From the NCBI GenBank assembly GCA_964610505.1, contig CAZSXU010000038.1, positions 1-30,160 of the forward strand: a stretch of DNA of 30,160 bases, in the 5' to 3' direction. A model generated the notes under the pieces. The model did not search any database. It had not been told where the DNA came from and saw only the letters and a program-made list of their open reading frames with translations. Below, piece by piece: positions 23,027 to 30,160 of the stretch. The DNA comes from CAZSXU01 sp964610505. GTDB taxonomy: Bacteria; Arandabacterota; Arandabacteria; JAGLYR01. A program made the translations under genes and the position numbers. Every line of letters starts with the position of its first letter. Position 1 is the stretch's first letter.

Positions 23027-23496
23027 AGCTCCTCCTTGACACCGCCACTGGTGATCCACACCTTGCCCCGGGAGAGATCGAAGTGCACCGTCCGGCTGTT
23101 AGTGCCCCCCACGCTCTCGGAGGCCAGGAGGATGTCGTTCTTCCAGAGTATTTTCTTCAAGACCGTGTAGTTTCGCTGGCCGATTTTGAACATCTCCCCC
23201 GACTTGAGAGGACCGGCGCACCCCGCAGCCTTCACAATCAGGCGTGTCTTCTCTCCGCCCAACGCGTAGACCGATTCAAACAACTTCGGGATCCCGGTAT
23301 CCACAAACATGAGGGGATTCTCCCCGGCCTTTTCGGGGTTGATTTTCGCCTGCGGCAGCATGGCGTGAAGCAAACCCCCGACACGCGCGACGGGATCATA
23401 GATCATGAGCCCCAGACAGCTGCCCAGCGCGTGGGTCACGAGAGTGTCGCCCTCTCTGCCCACCTTCATGTCCGCCACCCCAACGATTTCCCTCAA
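23023..23496 (-). CDS. cheD: Chemoreceptor glutamine deamidase CheD
   Basis: 157 residues, normal for CheD. It deamidates receptor glutamines and can bind CheC. The catalytic Cys is in ALGSCLGLMIYD (near 27) and the His in GLLHAMLPQ (near 44). KAAGCAGPLKSGEMFKIGQRN and SGGVKEEL-type blocks complete the family pattern. TTG 23496 gives the usual N-terminus (REIVGVADMKVG) and has GGGAG upstream; GTG at 23478 is less likely. Its stop overlaps the HDOD start, and it lies 20 bp after cheR. Confidence 0.94.
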   Translation of the reverse strand: MREIVGVADMKVGREGDTLVTHALGSCLGLMIYDPVARVGGLLHAMLPQAKINPEKAGENPLMFVDTGIPKLFESVYALGGEKTRLIVKAAGCAGPLKSGEMFKIGQRNYTVLKKILWKNDILLASESVGGTNSRTVHFDLSRGKVWITSGGVKEEL

Positions 23497-23515
23497 GGCC
23501 CGGACTCCCTATTCT

Positions 23516-24370
23516 CTACGCGTCTTTGCGGTAGACCATGGGCCGGACGTAGGTCAGCCTGTGCTCCACGCCCACCAGGCTTTCCGAATGGCCGATGAAT
23601 AGCAATCCTCCGGGTCCCAGAAGATCGCCGAACCGCCGCACGAGATGTGCCTGGGTTTCCTTGTCGAAGTAAATCATGACGTTCCGGCAGAAGATTGCGT
23701 CGAACAGGCCCCGCATGGGCCACGGGCTGATGAGATTGTGTTTGGCGAACCGCACCAGGCGCCTCGGTCCGTTGCCGATCCGGTATCGGCGCTCTGGCCC
23801 CGGCCCCAGAGCCGCGAAGTGTTTCTGGAGAAGGAGGGGCGGTACGTCCCGCACGGCGCTTCGGTTGTAGATCCCCTCTCTGGCCCTCTCGATCATCCGC
23901 GACGAGATATCGGTCGCCAGAATCCTGACATCCCACGTTTCCAGATCCGCAATAGCCTCCGAAAGAAGAATGGCCAAGGTGTAGGGTTCCTCACCCGAGG
24001 AACAGCCCGCACTCCAGAACTTCATCCGGTGATTCCTCTCTCCACCCTGCGTGAGCGCCTCCGGGATGAAGGTGTCCGCCAGGTAATCGAAGTGGTCGTT
24101 TTCCCGGAAGAACCGGGTAACGTTGGTGGACAGCGCGTTCAGCATCTCGGTCACTTCTCCGCCGGATTCATCCGCCTGCAGATACTCGATGTATTCCCGA
24201 AACCCGGGCAATCCCAACTGCCGTATGCGTCTGATCAGCCGGGATTTGACCAGCTGCCGCTTGCCCCTGTGGAGATTCAGGCCGCACAGTCTCTTGACCA
24301 ACGCGCTGATCTCCAGGAACTGCGCATCCGTTAGGTCTGGGCTGTCCAGGCACGTCGTCGTTTGCGTCAC
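23516..24370 (-). CDS. cheR: Chemotaxis protein methyltransferase CheR
   Basis: Methylates receptor glutamates using S-adenosylmethionine. 284 residues. The N-terminal helical domain (LTDAQFLEISALVKRLCGLNL) is followed by TNVTRFFREND and the SAM-binding block FWSAGCSSGEEPYTLAI near 118-134, then LATDIS, CRNVMIYFD and FIGHSESL. GTG 24370 has AGGA upstream. It follows the MCP gene with a gap of about 115 bp and precedes cheD. Confidence 0.96.
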   Translation of the reverse strand: MTQTTTCLDSPDLTDAQFLEISALVKRLCGLNLHRGKRQLVKSRLIRRIRQLGLPGFREYIEYLQADESGGEVTEMLNALSTNVTRFFRENDHFDYLADTFIPEALTQGGERNHRMKFWSAGCSSGEEPYTLAILLSEAIADLETWDVRILATDISSRMIERAREGIYNRSAVRDVPPLLLQKHFAALGPGPERRYRIGNGPRRLVRFAKHNLISPWPMRGLFDAIFCRNVMIYFDKETQAHLVRRFGDLLGPGGLLFIGHSESLVGVEHRLTYVRPMVYRKDA

Positions 24371-24484
24371 CGGCCGTTCCTGTCAGAGGTGTATGTCTCG
24401 CACGCGCATCACAGGGGCATGTGGGTCCCCGTCTCGGTCTTCGGGACCGCGATGCACCCGTGTTCCTTGGTCCACTCTCATCGC

Positions 24485-26629
24485 CTAGAACTTAGCCAAT
24501 TCCTCCTCGTTACAGTCGAAGGGGATCAAGTCCTCCGGCCGCAGACGGTCCGTGTTGCCGGCGGCCCCGGCGAAGGGTTCTTTCCTCACATTGCATCCGC
24601 TCTCTTCGTCCATCTCTGTCTTCGCTCGACCCACCCCCGGCCCCTGTGTGTTCCTGCTCGCATCGCCCACGAGCTCCAGCAGCTCCAGCACCATGTCACC
24701 CAGCTGTCGGGCCTGTCCGTTCAGCTCCTGGGCGGCCGAGGCGGATTCCTCGGAATCCGCCGCCGTCTGTTGCGTGACAGAATCCATTTCGCTCACCGCC
24801 GCGCTTACCTGTGCGATCCCCTGGGCTTGCTCGCTGGATGCAGCCGCGATCTCGGCCACCAGTTCCCTGACTCTCTGCGAACTCTCCGTGATGGACACCA
24901 GAGCGTCCGCCGTTTCGGAAGCCACCTCGACCCCCCGGCCCGCATGCTTGACGGAATCCTCGATCAGGGCCCCCGTGCTGCGGGCGGCCTCTCCAGCTCT
25001 CTGTGCAAGGTGGCGAACTTCTTCGGCCACCACGGCGAATCCTCTGCCTGCGTCACCCGCGCGGGCCGCCTCGACTGCGGCATTCAGGGCCAGCAGGTTG
25101 GTCTGGAAGGCGATCTCGTCTATGGTCTTCACGATCTTGGCCGTCTCGTCGGACGATTTCTTGATTTCCTCAATTGCGGAGCTTAGCCGCCCCATAGAGT
25201 CCTGGCCCGTCCGGACCAGGTCGCTGGCAGTGGACATGTGCCCATTGGCCTGCTGCGCATTGGCGGCATTCTGCTTCGTCATCGATGACATCTCTTCCAG
25301 GGAACTGGAGACTTCCTCCAACGATGCCGCCTGCTCACTGGCGCCCTGAGCCAGAGACTGGGAAGACGATGCCACTTGATCCGAGGCGGCGCCCACCTGT
25401 TCGGATCCGTCTCTGAGTTGGATGACCACCCGATGGATCCTGCCCGCAATGTTTCGAGACAGGAAGAGCCAGACTAGGCAGGCGGCCAGGATGGCCACGC
25501 CCGTCAGAGAGAGGATGATCCGGTTGCCGGCCCTGGCAATGGCCGCAACTTCCCCGCGGCTGTCGTACAACCCTTCCACGTCGGAGCCGGCCCCGATCAC
25601 CCAGCCCCACGGGTCGAAATACGCAATCCGGGTCACGGTCATTCGGGATTCCTGATCTCCGGGCCCGTGCCACGGGTACCGGTGCTCCACGATTTCGCCC
25701 TTCTTCAACCCCCCGGCCCTTTGGCAGATTTCCTGGATGAAGCGACTTCCGTCGGCGCTGGCGGCATCCCAGGTGCTTCCCTTCTTGTCTTGGCCTTCGT
25801 AGGAGATGACGTACCGGTCGCGGCCGGTCTCGTTGGCGTTCAACACATAGACGTAGCCGGTCTTACCCGACTTGAGACTCATGATCAGTCTGCGCAGATC
25901 GGCCACCGATTCCTGCCGGACACCGACGCCAAGCATCCCCACCACACCCCCGGACTCGTCGTGGATGGGCTCGTATCCGGTGACATACCAGTCGCCCCCG
26001 ACAAGGGTCCGGCCCACAAACGTCTCGCCGGCAAGAACGGTCGAGATCACCGTGTTGGGCGTCCCATTCGGATTGATCGCCGGGACGTAGGTCCCGATGG
26101 CCCGCTTCCCCTCTGCGGTCTCGATATTGGTCGCGACCCGCAACATGTCCCCGGCGGGGTTCATGCGCTGGAGGATTGTGCAGGTGCCCCCGGCCAGCCG
26201 TTTGGTTGCATCCACTACGGGAGAGAGCGACTGCATGTCGTGGTTCTGGCCCACCCACTCTCGCCCCACCCGCATTTTGCGCAGGCTGACGCTCTCGGGT
26301 TCCTTCGTCTGGACGTTGACCGCGGTCCAGTTCTCCGTTGTACCGCTGAAGGTCACCTCGCCCGCGCGCCGGATCTCCTCGCGGGCCACGTTCAGCGCGG
26401 CGCGAGCACTTTTCTCCAGCATCTCCTGCTGAGCTTCGCACATTGCGCAGACGCTCACCACGATGCCGTCGAGATTCTCATACGCAATCGCGGTCGCACC
26501 ACTTTCGGCCGCAGCGGACATGGTCCGACTCTGGTCCAGAGTCAAGAGTGTCACTCCCACCAGGGGGATGGCGGTGAGCCCAATCCCGACGGCCACCAAC
26601 TTCGTCGAGAGCTTCATGCTCCGAAACAT
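24485..26629 (-). CDS. Methyl-accepting chemotaxis protein with Cache-type sensor
   Basis: A 714-residue transmembrane chemoreceptor. TM1 spans about residues 9-31. The periplasmic region (about 32-368) has Cache-like features (VGRTLVGGDWYVTGYEPIHDESGGVVGMLGVG, then GYVYVLNANE and YFDPWGWVIGAGSDVEGLY), suggesting a Cache_3-Cache_2 type ligand sensor. TM2 is about 369-390. No clear HAMP domain follows. The signalling hairpin tip, EIAFQTNLLALNAAVEAARAG, is near 505. The C-terminus ends in an acidic tail (IPFDCNEEELAKF) without an NWETF-type CheR tether. ATG 26629 follows AAGGAGG. It is the only receptor in the cluster, lying between cheW and cheR. The ligand is unknown. Confidence 0.95.
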   Translation of the reverse strand: MFRSMKLSTKLVAVGIGLTAIPLVGVTLLTLDQSRTMSAAAESGATAIAYENLDGIVVSVCAMCEAQQEMLEKSARAALNVAREEIRRAGEVTFSGTTENWTAVNVQTKEPESVSLRKMRVGREWVGQNHDMQSLSPVVDATKRLAGGTCTILQRMNPAGDMLRVATNIETAEGKRAIGTYVPAINPNGTPNTVISTVLAGETFVGRTLVGGDWYVTGYEPIHDESGGVVGMLGVGVRQESVADLRRLIMSLKSGKTGYVYVLNANETGRDRYVISYEGQDKKGSTWDAASADGSRFIQEICQRAGGLKKGEIVEHRYPWHGPGDQESRMTVTRIAYFDPWGWVIGAGSDVEGLYDSRGEVAAIARAGNRIILSLTGVAILAACLVWLFLSRNIAGRIHRVVIQLRDGSEQVGAASDQVASSSQSLAQGASEQAASLEEVSSSLEEMSSMTKQNAANAQQANGHMSTASDLVRTGQDSMGRLSSAIEEIKKSSDETAKIVKTIDEIAFQTNLLALNAAVEAARAGDAGRGFAVVAEEVRHLAQRAGEAARSTGALIEDSVKHAGRGVEVASETADALVSITESSQRVRELVAEIAAASSEQAQGIAQVSAAVSEMDSVTQQTAADSEESASAAQELNGQARQLGDMVLELLELVGDASRNTQGPGVGRAKTEMDEESGCNVRKEPFAGAAGNTDRLRPEDLIPFDCNEEELAKF

Positions 26630-26653
26630 CGCGTCCTCCTTTATGCACCCGCG

Positions 26654-27190
26654 CTAGGAAAGATGACTCAGCGAGAGAATGTCCTCGCCCGTGAGGACCT
26701 TGCCGATGTTGAGCAAGATCATGACCTTCTCGCCTGCCTTTCCGATTCCAAGGATGAATTCCGTGTTCACATCCACGCCGAACGACGGCGGATCCTCTAT
26801 GTCTTCCACGGCAATGTTCTGGACCTCGTGGACCTCGTCGACGACCATTCCCGTTTCCACACCCGAGATGTCTACGACGATGATGCAGGTGTTCTCGGTC
26901 ACTTCACCGATGTCCATGCCCAGCTTCAAGCGCAGGTCGATCACGGGTATCACCTGCCCCCGAAGATTCATGACACCCCTCACGAAATCGGGCAGGCGGG
27001 GAATGGCGGTGACCTGCATCATCCCGATGATCTCCCGGACCTTCAGGACCTCGACCCCGTAGACCTCTCCTGCCAGAACGAACGTCAGGTACTTCCCCTC
27101 GTTCGTCCCGACCGTCGTCTTGACCTCAGAGCCCTGCTGGGCAGACATTCCCACGCTCCCTTCGGTCTCGGACCCGACAGGCGGGCCCAT
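26654..27190 (-). CDS. cheW: Chemotaxis coupling protein CheW
   Basis: Links receptors to the CheA kinase. 178 residues, with the CheW core from about residue 33: YLTFVLAGEVYGVEVLKVREII, AIPRLPDFVRGVMNLRGQVIPVIDLRLKLG, VVDEVHEV and an MILLNIGKVL ending. ATG 27190 follows AGGAAAA just after the cheA stop. ATG 27148 (MSAQQGSE) with GGGAG is an alternative that removes 14 unconserved residues. Confidence 0.95.
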   Translation of the reverse strand: MGPPVGSETEGSVGMSAQQGSEVKTTVGTNEGKYLTFVLAGEVYGVEVLKVREIIGMMQVTAIPRLPDFVRGVMNLRGQVIPVIDLRLKLGMDIGEVTENTCIIVVDISGVETGMVVDEVHEVQNIAVEDIEDPPSFGVDVNTEFILGIGKAGEKVMILLNIGKVLTGEDILSLSHLS

Positions 27191-27196
27191 TTTTCC

Positions 27197-29584
27197 TCAC
27201 GGGGCCTTCCCGCGGGATTCCTTCACGCCGGCTGCGATGCACTCACCCGGTTCTTCCCCCGGCTCTCGGTCCCTGCTCAGAATCTCATCTCGCCGTTGCG
27301 TCTCCGGCCCCGCCGCCTCGCCGTCCCGACTCCGTACCGGCAGGGAACCCCGGTTGTAGACGTCGCTCTGCTGCGACATCTGGACCAGTCCAAGCACATC
27401 CAGGATCAACGCCACCCGCCCGTCGCCCAGGATGGCTCCTCCCGCCAGGCCCTGCACGTCGCTCAGCATTTCGCCCAGCGACTTGATCACAATCTGTTGT
27501 TGGCCGAGAACTTCGTCCACCATCAGGGCACACTGCTTCCCATCGGCCGTTACGTTGATGAGCAGGCCTTCCGTCGGGTTCACCACGGCCCCCTCCACGC
27601 CGAATAGACGATGCAACCTGATGACCGGGATGAGATCGTCCCGGAGCTTCACCATTTCCACGCGGCCCATGACCGTGTGGACGGATTCCCGCCGGGGCCT
27701 GAAACTCTCTTTGATGGACACGGCCGGCAGGAGATACCGCTGTTGGCCCACACACACGACGACGGTATCGATGATTGCCGTGGTCAGCGGCAGGCGGAGG
27801 GTGAAGATCGTTCCGCGGCCCGGCTGCGAGCCGACGTCTATTCGCCCGCGCAGCCTCTCGATGGCCCTGCGGACCACGTCCATGCCCACGCCCCGTCCGG
27901 ATACCTCGGTCACCGAATCGGCGGTCGAAAAACCCGGTTGGAAGATGAGGTCAAAGGCCTCTGCCGCCGCCAAGTGACCGCCCGGAGACACGAACCCCCG
28001 CTCGATACCTTTTGCGATGATCTTCTCCCGATCCAGTCCTCTCCCGTCATCCTCCAGCTCAATGACCACGTTTCCGGCCGAGTGGTATGCCCTCAACCAG
28101 AGGGTCCCGCCGGAAGACTTGCCGGCCTGTTTCCGGTCGTCGGAGGATTCGATCCCGTGGTCGACGGAATTGCGAATCATGTGCGCCAGGGGATCGTTCA
28201 GGACCTCGACCATGTTCCGGTCGATTTCCGTCTCTTCCCCCTCGATGTGGAGTTCCACGGCCTTGCCGGACTTGCGCGAAAGATCTCTCACCAGGCGGGT
28301 TATCTTCTGGAAGGTGTTCCGGAGTGGCACCATTCGAAGAGCCATCGTCAGATCCTGAAGCTCCCGGACAATCTTGCCGGAACGGGAAACGTTTCGGCTG
28401 AGCGGGGAGGAGGGGTCCGTCATGAGCGATACATCTCGAGCCACCATCGAATGGGAGACAACCAACTCGCCCACCATGTTCATCAGGGCGTCCAGCCTCG
28501 GCGTGCTGACTCGGATGGCCGAGTCGGAGGACGCCTCCTTCGACGCCTGCCTTGGGGGCGCGGTCCCCCGGCCACCCTCTGACGCAGGCGGATTGCGCTC
28601 CGCCTGTTGCTCTGCGAGAGAACCCCTGCCCTCCCGACGGACGGCGGGGACGTTTTCTTCCCGGGACACCCCGTCCTCGGACGCGAGAACGTCGCGCCCC
28701 GGGGGCTCATCAGCATGCCGGGGCGCCCGTCCGCCGACGGCGGCCTCGGGATCCGTCAGTCTTCCCAATAGAGCATCGAGCCCCGCCGGCGCCACGACGG
28801 GCCCTCCGGCTTCCCTGGCTTCCACCAACCGGACCATGGTCTTGAGCATGTCGCAGGATTCGAGAGCAAGATCGGCGTAAGGTCCGACGATCTGGACCTC
28901 ACCGCCCCGGGCGCGATCGAGAAGATTCTCAGCCTTGTGCGAGAGTTCCTGCATCTCATCCAACCCGACGAAGCCCGCAGTCCCTTTGACCGTATGAAAC
29001 GCTCGAAAGACCCGGTTGATGGCCTCGGCGTTGGCGGGATCTGTTTCAAGGATCAGCAGCGATTCCTCTGCTGCCTGCAGGTGTTCCAGCGTCTCGGAGA
29101 CGAACTCCGCCATGAGGGCGGGGTCGTCTTCGATCATGACAAGACCGGTGCTCGCCTCCCCCTGTGTATCTCCATCGGGGGAAGGGGGTGCTGGGGAGGA
29201 GGTCGGAGGGGTTTCACCCGGATTGTCGATCTTCGATCCCGCGAGGTTCTCAACGTCTGTTTCCTTCAGGGCATGCGGAACGGCGTTCGAATCCCCGGCA
29301 GCGGCCGGCTCTTGTTTCTCCGCCGAAGCTTGCAGTTCAGAGACGCGGAGGTTCAGCTCCGCCAGGATTTGCGGCCCCGGGATGCCCTCGATTGCCTCAT
29401 CGATGAACCCTACGATCTCCACGGCTTTCCGCCGGGCCTCGGGGATCCAAGATTCGAACTTTCTGGGGTCGTCCAGGATTGTACGGATCCGCCGCAGGTC
29501 ATCCGCGTCTCCAGGCTCCGCCACCAGAACTCGTGCGGCCAGCTCGTTCAATGTGGATTCGATGTCTAGAGAGTCTTGACTCAT
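27197..29584 (-). CDS. cheA: Chemotaxis histidine kinase CheA
   Basis: 795-residue hybrid kinase core of the pathway. Order: a helical N-terminal segment (1-90) not part of standard CheA, a Pro/Ser linker, an HPt (P1) domain with phosphoacceptor His197 in VFRAFHTVKGTAGF, a low-complexity linker (about 275-355) where no P2 domain is evident, dimerisation P3 (358-440), ATP-binding P4 with N-box NDPLAHMIRNSVDHG (463-477), G1 DDGRGLD (512-518) and G2 GRGVGMDVV (563-571), and CheW-like P5 (600-735), then a charged tail. ATG 29584 has no clear ribosome site but overlaps the stop of an upstream short frame as ATGA. It is the first recognised gene of the operon. Confidence 0.96.
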   Translation of the reverse strand: MSQDSLDIESTLNELAARVLVAEPGDADDLRRIRTILDDPRKFESWIPEARRKAVEIVGFIDEAIEGIPGPQILAELNLRVSELQASAEKQEPAAAGDSNAVPHALKETDVENLAGSKIDNPGETPPTSSPAPPSPDGDTQGEASTGLVMIEDDPALMAEFVSETLEHLQAAEESLLILETDPANAEAINRVFRAFHTVKGTAGFVGLDEMQELSHKAENLLDRARGGEVQIVGPYADLALESCDMLKTMVRLVEAREAGGPVVAPAGLDALLGRLTDPEAAVGGRAPRHADEPPGRDVLASEDGVSREENVPAVRREGRGSLAEQQAERNPPASEGGRGTAPPRQASKEASSDSAIRVSTPRLDALMNMVGELVVSHSMVARDVSLMTDPSSPLSRNVSRSGKIVRELQDLTMALRMVPLRNTFQKITRLVRDLSRKSGKAVELHIEGEETEIDRNMVEVLNDPLAHMIRNSVDHGIESSDDRKQAGKSSGGTLWLRAYHSAGNVVIELEDDGRGLDREKIIAKGIERGFVSPGGHLAAAEAFDLIFQPGFSTADSVTEVSGRGVGMDVVRRAIERLRGRIDVGSQPGRGTIFTLRLPLTTAIIDTVVVCVGQQRYLLPAVSIKESFRPRRESVHTVMGRVEMVKLRDDLIPVIRLHRLFGVEGAVVNPTEGLLINVTADGKQCALMVDEVLGQQQIVIKSLGEMLSDVQGLAGGAILGDGRVALILDVLGLVQMSQQSDVYNRGSLPVRSRDGEAAGPETQRRDEILSRDREPGEEPGECIAAGVKESRGKAP

Positions 29585-29829
29585 CGTCTCGAGAGAGGTT
29601 GCGGGTTTCCCCGGTCTGCGCCCTCCTCAGATTTCGGGGACGAACCGGAGGCAGGTCGTGGCCCTCCGTGGTTCGAGTCCGAATAGCAATCCGCTATCCG
29701 CGCCCGAACCGGACCGCGGCCCTGATTTATCGCGATCCCGGAAGGTCCACACGGCTCTGCTTCGACCACAGGGGCGGTCGCCGTCTGCCCACAGACGAGA
29801 ACACCGAGCCAGGTAGCAGCCCCGGACAC
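29581..29829 (-). CDS. Possible short leader gene coupled to cheA
   Basis: An 82-codon frame from GTG 29829, preceded by a G-rich block (GGGGG) at reasonable spacing, that ends in an ATGA overlap with the cheA start. Because cheA lacks its own Shine-Dalgarno, coupling would make sense. The N-terminus MSGAATWLGVLVCGQTATA is mildly signal-like. The rest (GPSGIAINQGRGPVRAR...) is low complexity and matches nothing I know. It could equally be chance. Confidence 0.3.
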   Translation of the reverse strand: MSGAATWLGVLVCGQTATAPVVEAEPCGPSGIAINQGRGPVRARIADCYSDSNHGGPRPASGSSPKSEEGADRGNPQPLSRR

Positions 29830-29943
29830 TCCGCCCCCTTCATTTCAGACACTTCAACGTTCCTTGATTCCGATGAAAACATCGACGCTTCATCGGGAAT
29901 CTTGAGGGATTCTCCCGACGAGAACTCCTTCTATTAGAGGGCG
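29585..29943. other. Region upstream of cheA with inverted repeats
   Basis: Apart from the doubtful 82-codon frame, it contains a perfect 8-bp inverted repeat, CCGATGAA (29870-29877)/TTCATCGG (29889-29896), and GAATC-TTGAGG-GATTC directly beside it. These may be operators or transcript ends. No convincing promoter for cheA was found on the minus strand. Confidence 0.4.
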
Positions 29944-29971
29944 TTGCAGATTCTGGACAGGTTTGGATAAT
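29944..29971 (+). promoter_or_regulatory. Candidate promoter of the gene at the right edge
   Basis: TTGCAG (29944-29949) and GATAAT (29966-29971) with a 16-bp spacer match the sigma-70 pattern well. Transcription would start near 29978 and give a leader of about 138 bases before the ATG at 30116. Confidence 0.45.
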
Positions 29972-29992
29972 GCTGACAGTGCGTGGGATTGT

Positions 29993-30106
29993 GAAGTGCG
30001 GCGCGATTCAGCAAGGCGGCACTTCCCTCGCGGGAATCTCTCTGTGAGCAGAGAGGTCTCGTCGTTGAAGTCAACAGCGCGTTGCTACACCTCGAGCTTC
30101 TCGAGG
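29993..30106 (+). promoter_or_regulatory. Leader with three consecutive hairpins
   Basis: Stem 1: GAAGTGC (29993-29999)/GCACTTC (30019-30025). Stem 2: CTCTCTG (30038-30044)/CAGAGAG (30049-30055). Stem 3: CCTCGAG (30090-30096)/CTCGAGG (30100-30106), whose right arm overlaps the start of the Shine-Dalgarno AGGAGGA (30104-30110). It may control translation of the next gene. No known riboswitch class was recognised. Confidence 0.45.
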
Positions 30107-30115
30107 AGGAATGAT

Positions 30116-30160
30116 ATGACAGCCTGCTCTTGTGCAGATTCGCTCGGCTGCCAGGTGCGA
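30116..30160 (+). CDS. Start of a Cys-rich gene cut by the window edge
   Basis: ATG 30116 follows AGGAGGA after five bases, an ideal ribosome site. The 15 visible codons read MTACSCADSLGCQVR, with three cysteines. The family cannot be told. It is divergent from cheA and has a hairpin-rich leader. Confidence 0.55.
   Translation, partial: MTACSCADSLGCQVR

Noticed and set aside
25667..27607. A 646-codon open frame on the plus strand
   Set aside because: It lies antisense across the MCP, CheW and CheA genes, has no ribosome site, is His/Asp/Leu-biased as expected of antisense frames in GC-rich DNA, and resembles no protein.
29978..30115. A c-di-GMP (GEMM) or other known riboswitch in the leader of the last gene
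   Set aside because: The stems are present, but the conserved loop and junction bases of the classes I know were not found.

Overview
The window is GC-rich (visually about 60%) bacterial DNA that is densely coded on both strands. It carries no rRNA, tRNA, phage, transposase or CRISPR signal that I could find. Lipoprotein-type signal sequences, a PBP4-like peptidase and a BamE/SmpA-like lipoprotein suggest a diderm (Gram-negative) bacterium. A run of 100 N at 17919-18018 inside a tandem repeat shows that this is a draft scaffold, probably from an uncultivated lineage. I cannot name the phylum from sequence alone.

Layout. (1) 1-4.7 kb: a GT-C membrane glycosyltransferase running off the left edge, facing a leftward pair made of an ABC-class P-loop ATPase and a lipoprotein. 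(2) 4.7-6.3 kb: a compact unit with a near-consensus sigma-54 promoter, an inverted repeat upstream in the position of an enhancer site, an aromatic-rich 73-residue protein, two hairpins (the second an intrinsic terminator), and a stand-alone domain resembling the N-terminal domain of cyanophycin synthetase that probably starts at CTG. (3) 6.3-10.7 kb: a DUF1848 protein, an unrecognised secreted protein, and an iron-sulfur flavoprotein/metallo-beta-lactamase-fold pair. (4) 10.9-18.8 kb: a zinc-ribbon protein with an EIIA-Ntr protein, a Gfo/Idh/MocA oxidoreductase, a PBP4-type D,D-carboxypeptidase, a tiny membrane protein, a second EIIA domain protein, a DUF3857/transglutaminase-like protein and thymidylate kinase. 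(5) 18.9-29.8 kb: a leftward chemotaxis-type operon in the order CheA, CheW, MCP, CheR, CheD, HDOD protein, CheY, CheX-like, CheB, CheY and a CheC/CheX-like hypothetical. Several junctions overlap or couple. (6) The right edge holds a promoter, a hairpin-rich leader and the first 15 codons of a rightward Cys-rich gene.

How the genes relate. The chemotaxis cluster is a complete signalling set: receptor, adaptation enzymes, kinase, two response regulators and a probable phosphatase. No flagellar or pilus gene lies in the window, so its output is unknown. Two EIIA proteins without EIIB/EIIC look regulatory (PTS-Ntr-like), and the window also holds a good sigma-54 promoter, although no direct link is shown. 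The DNA is rich in small repeats: a 36-bp duplication at the left edge, a 38-bp tandem array carrying a ribosome binding site, a 44-bp array, 18-bp in-frame repeats in a secreted protein, and an 83-bp dispersed repeat that provides the last seven codons and the stop of a CheY gene.

The most promising unusual item is the sigma-54-controlled small-protein/cyanophycin-synthetase-N-domain locus at 4.88-6.04 kb. All functional statements are read from sequence and memory of protein families; no search was run.
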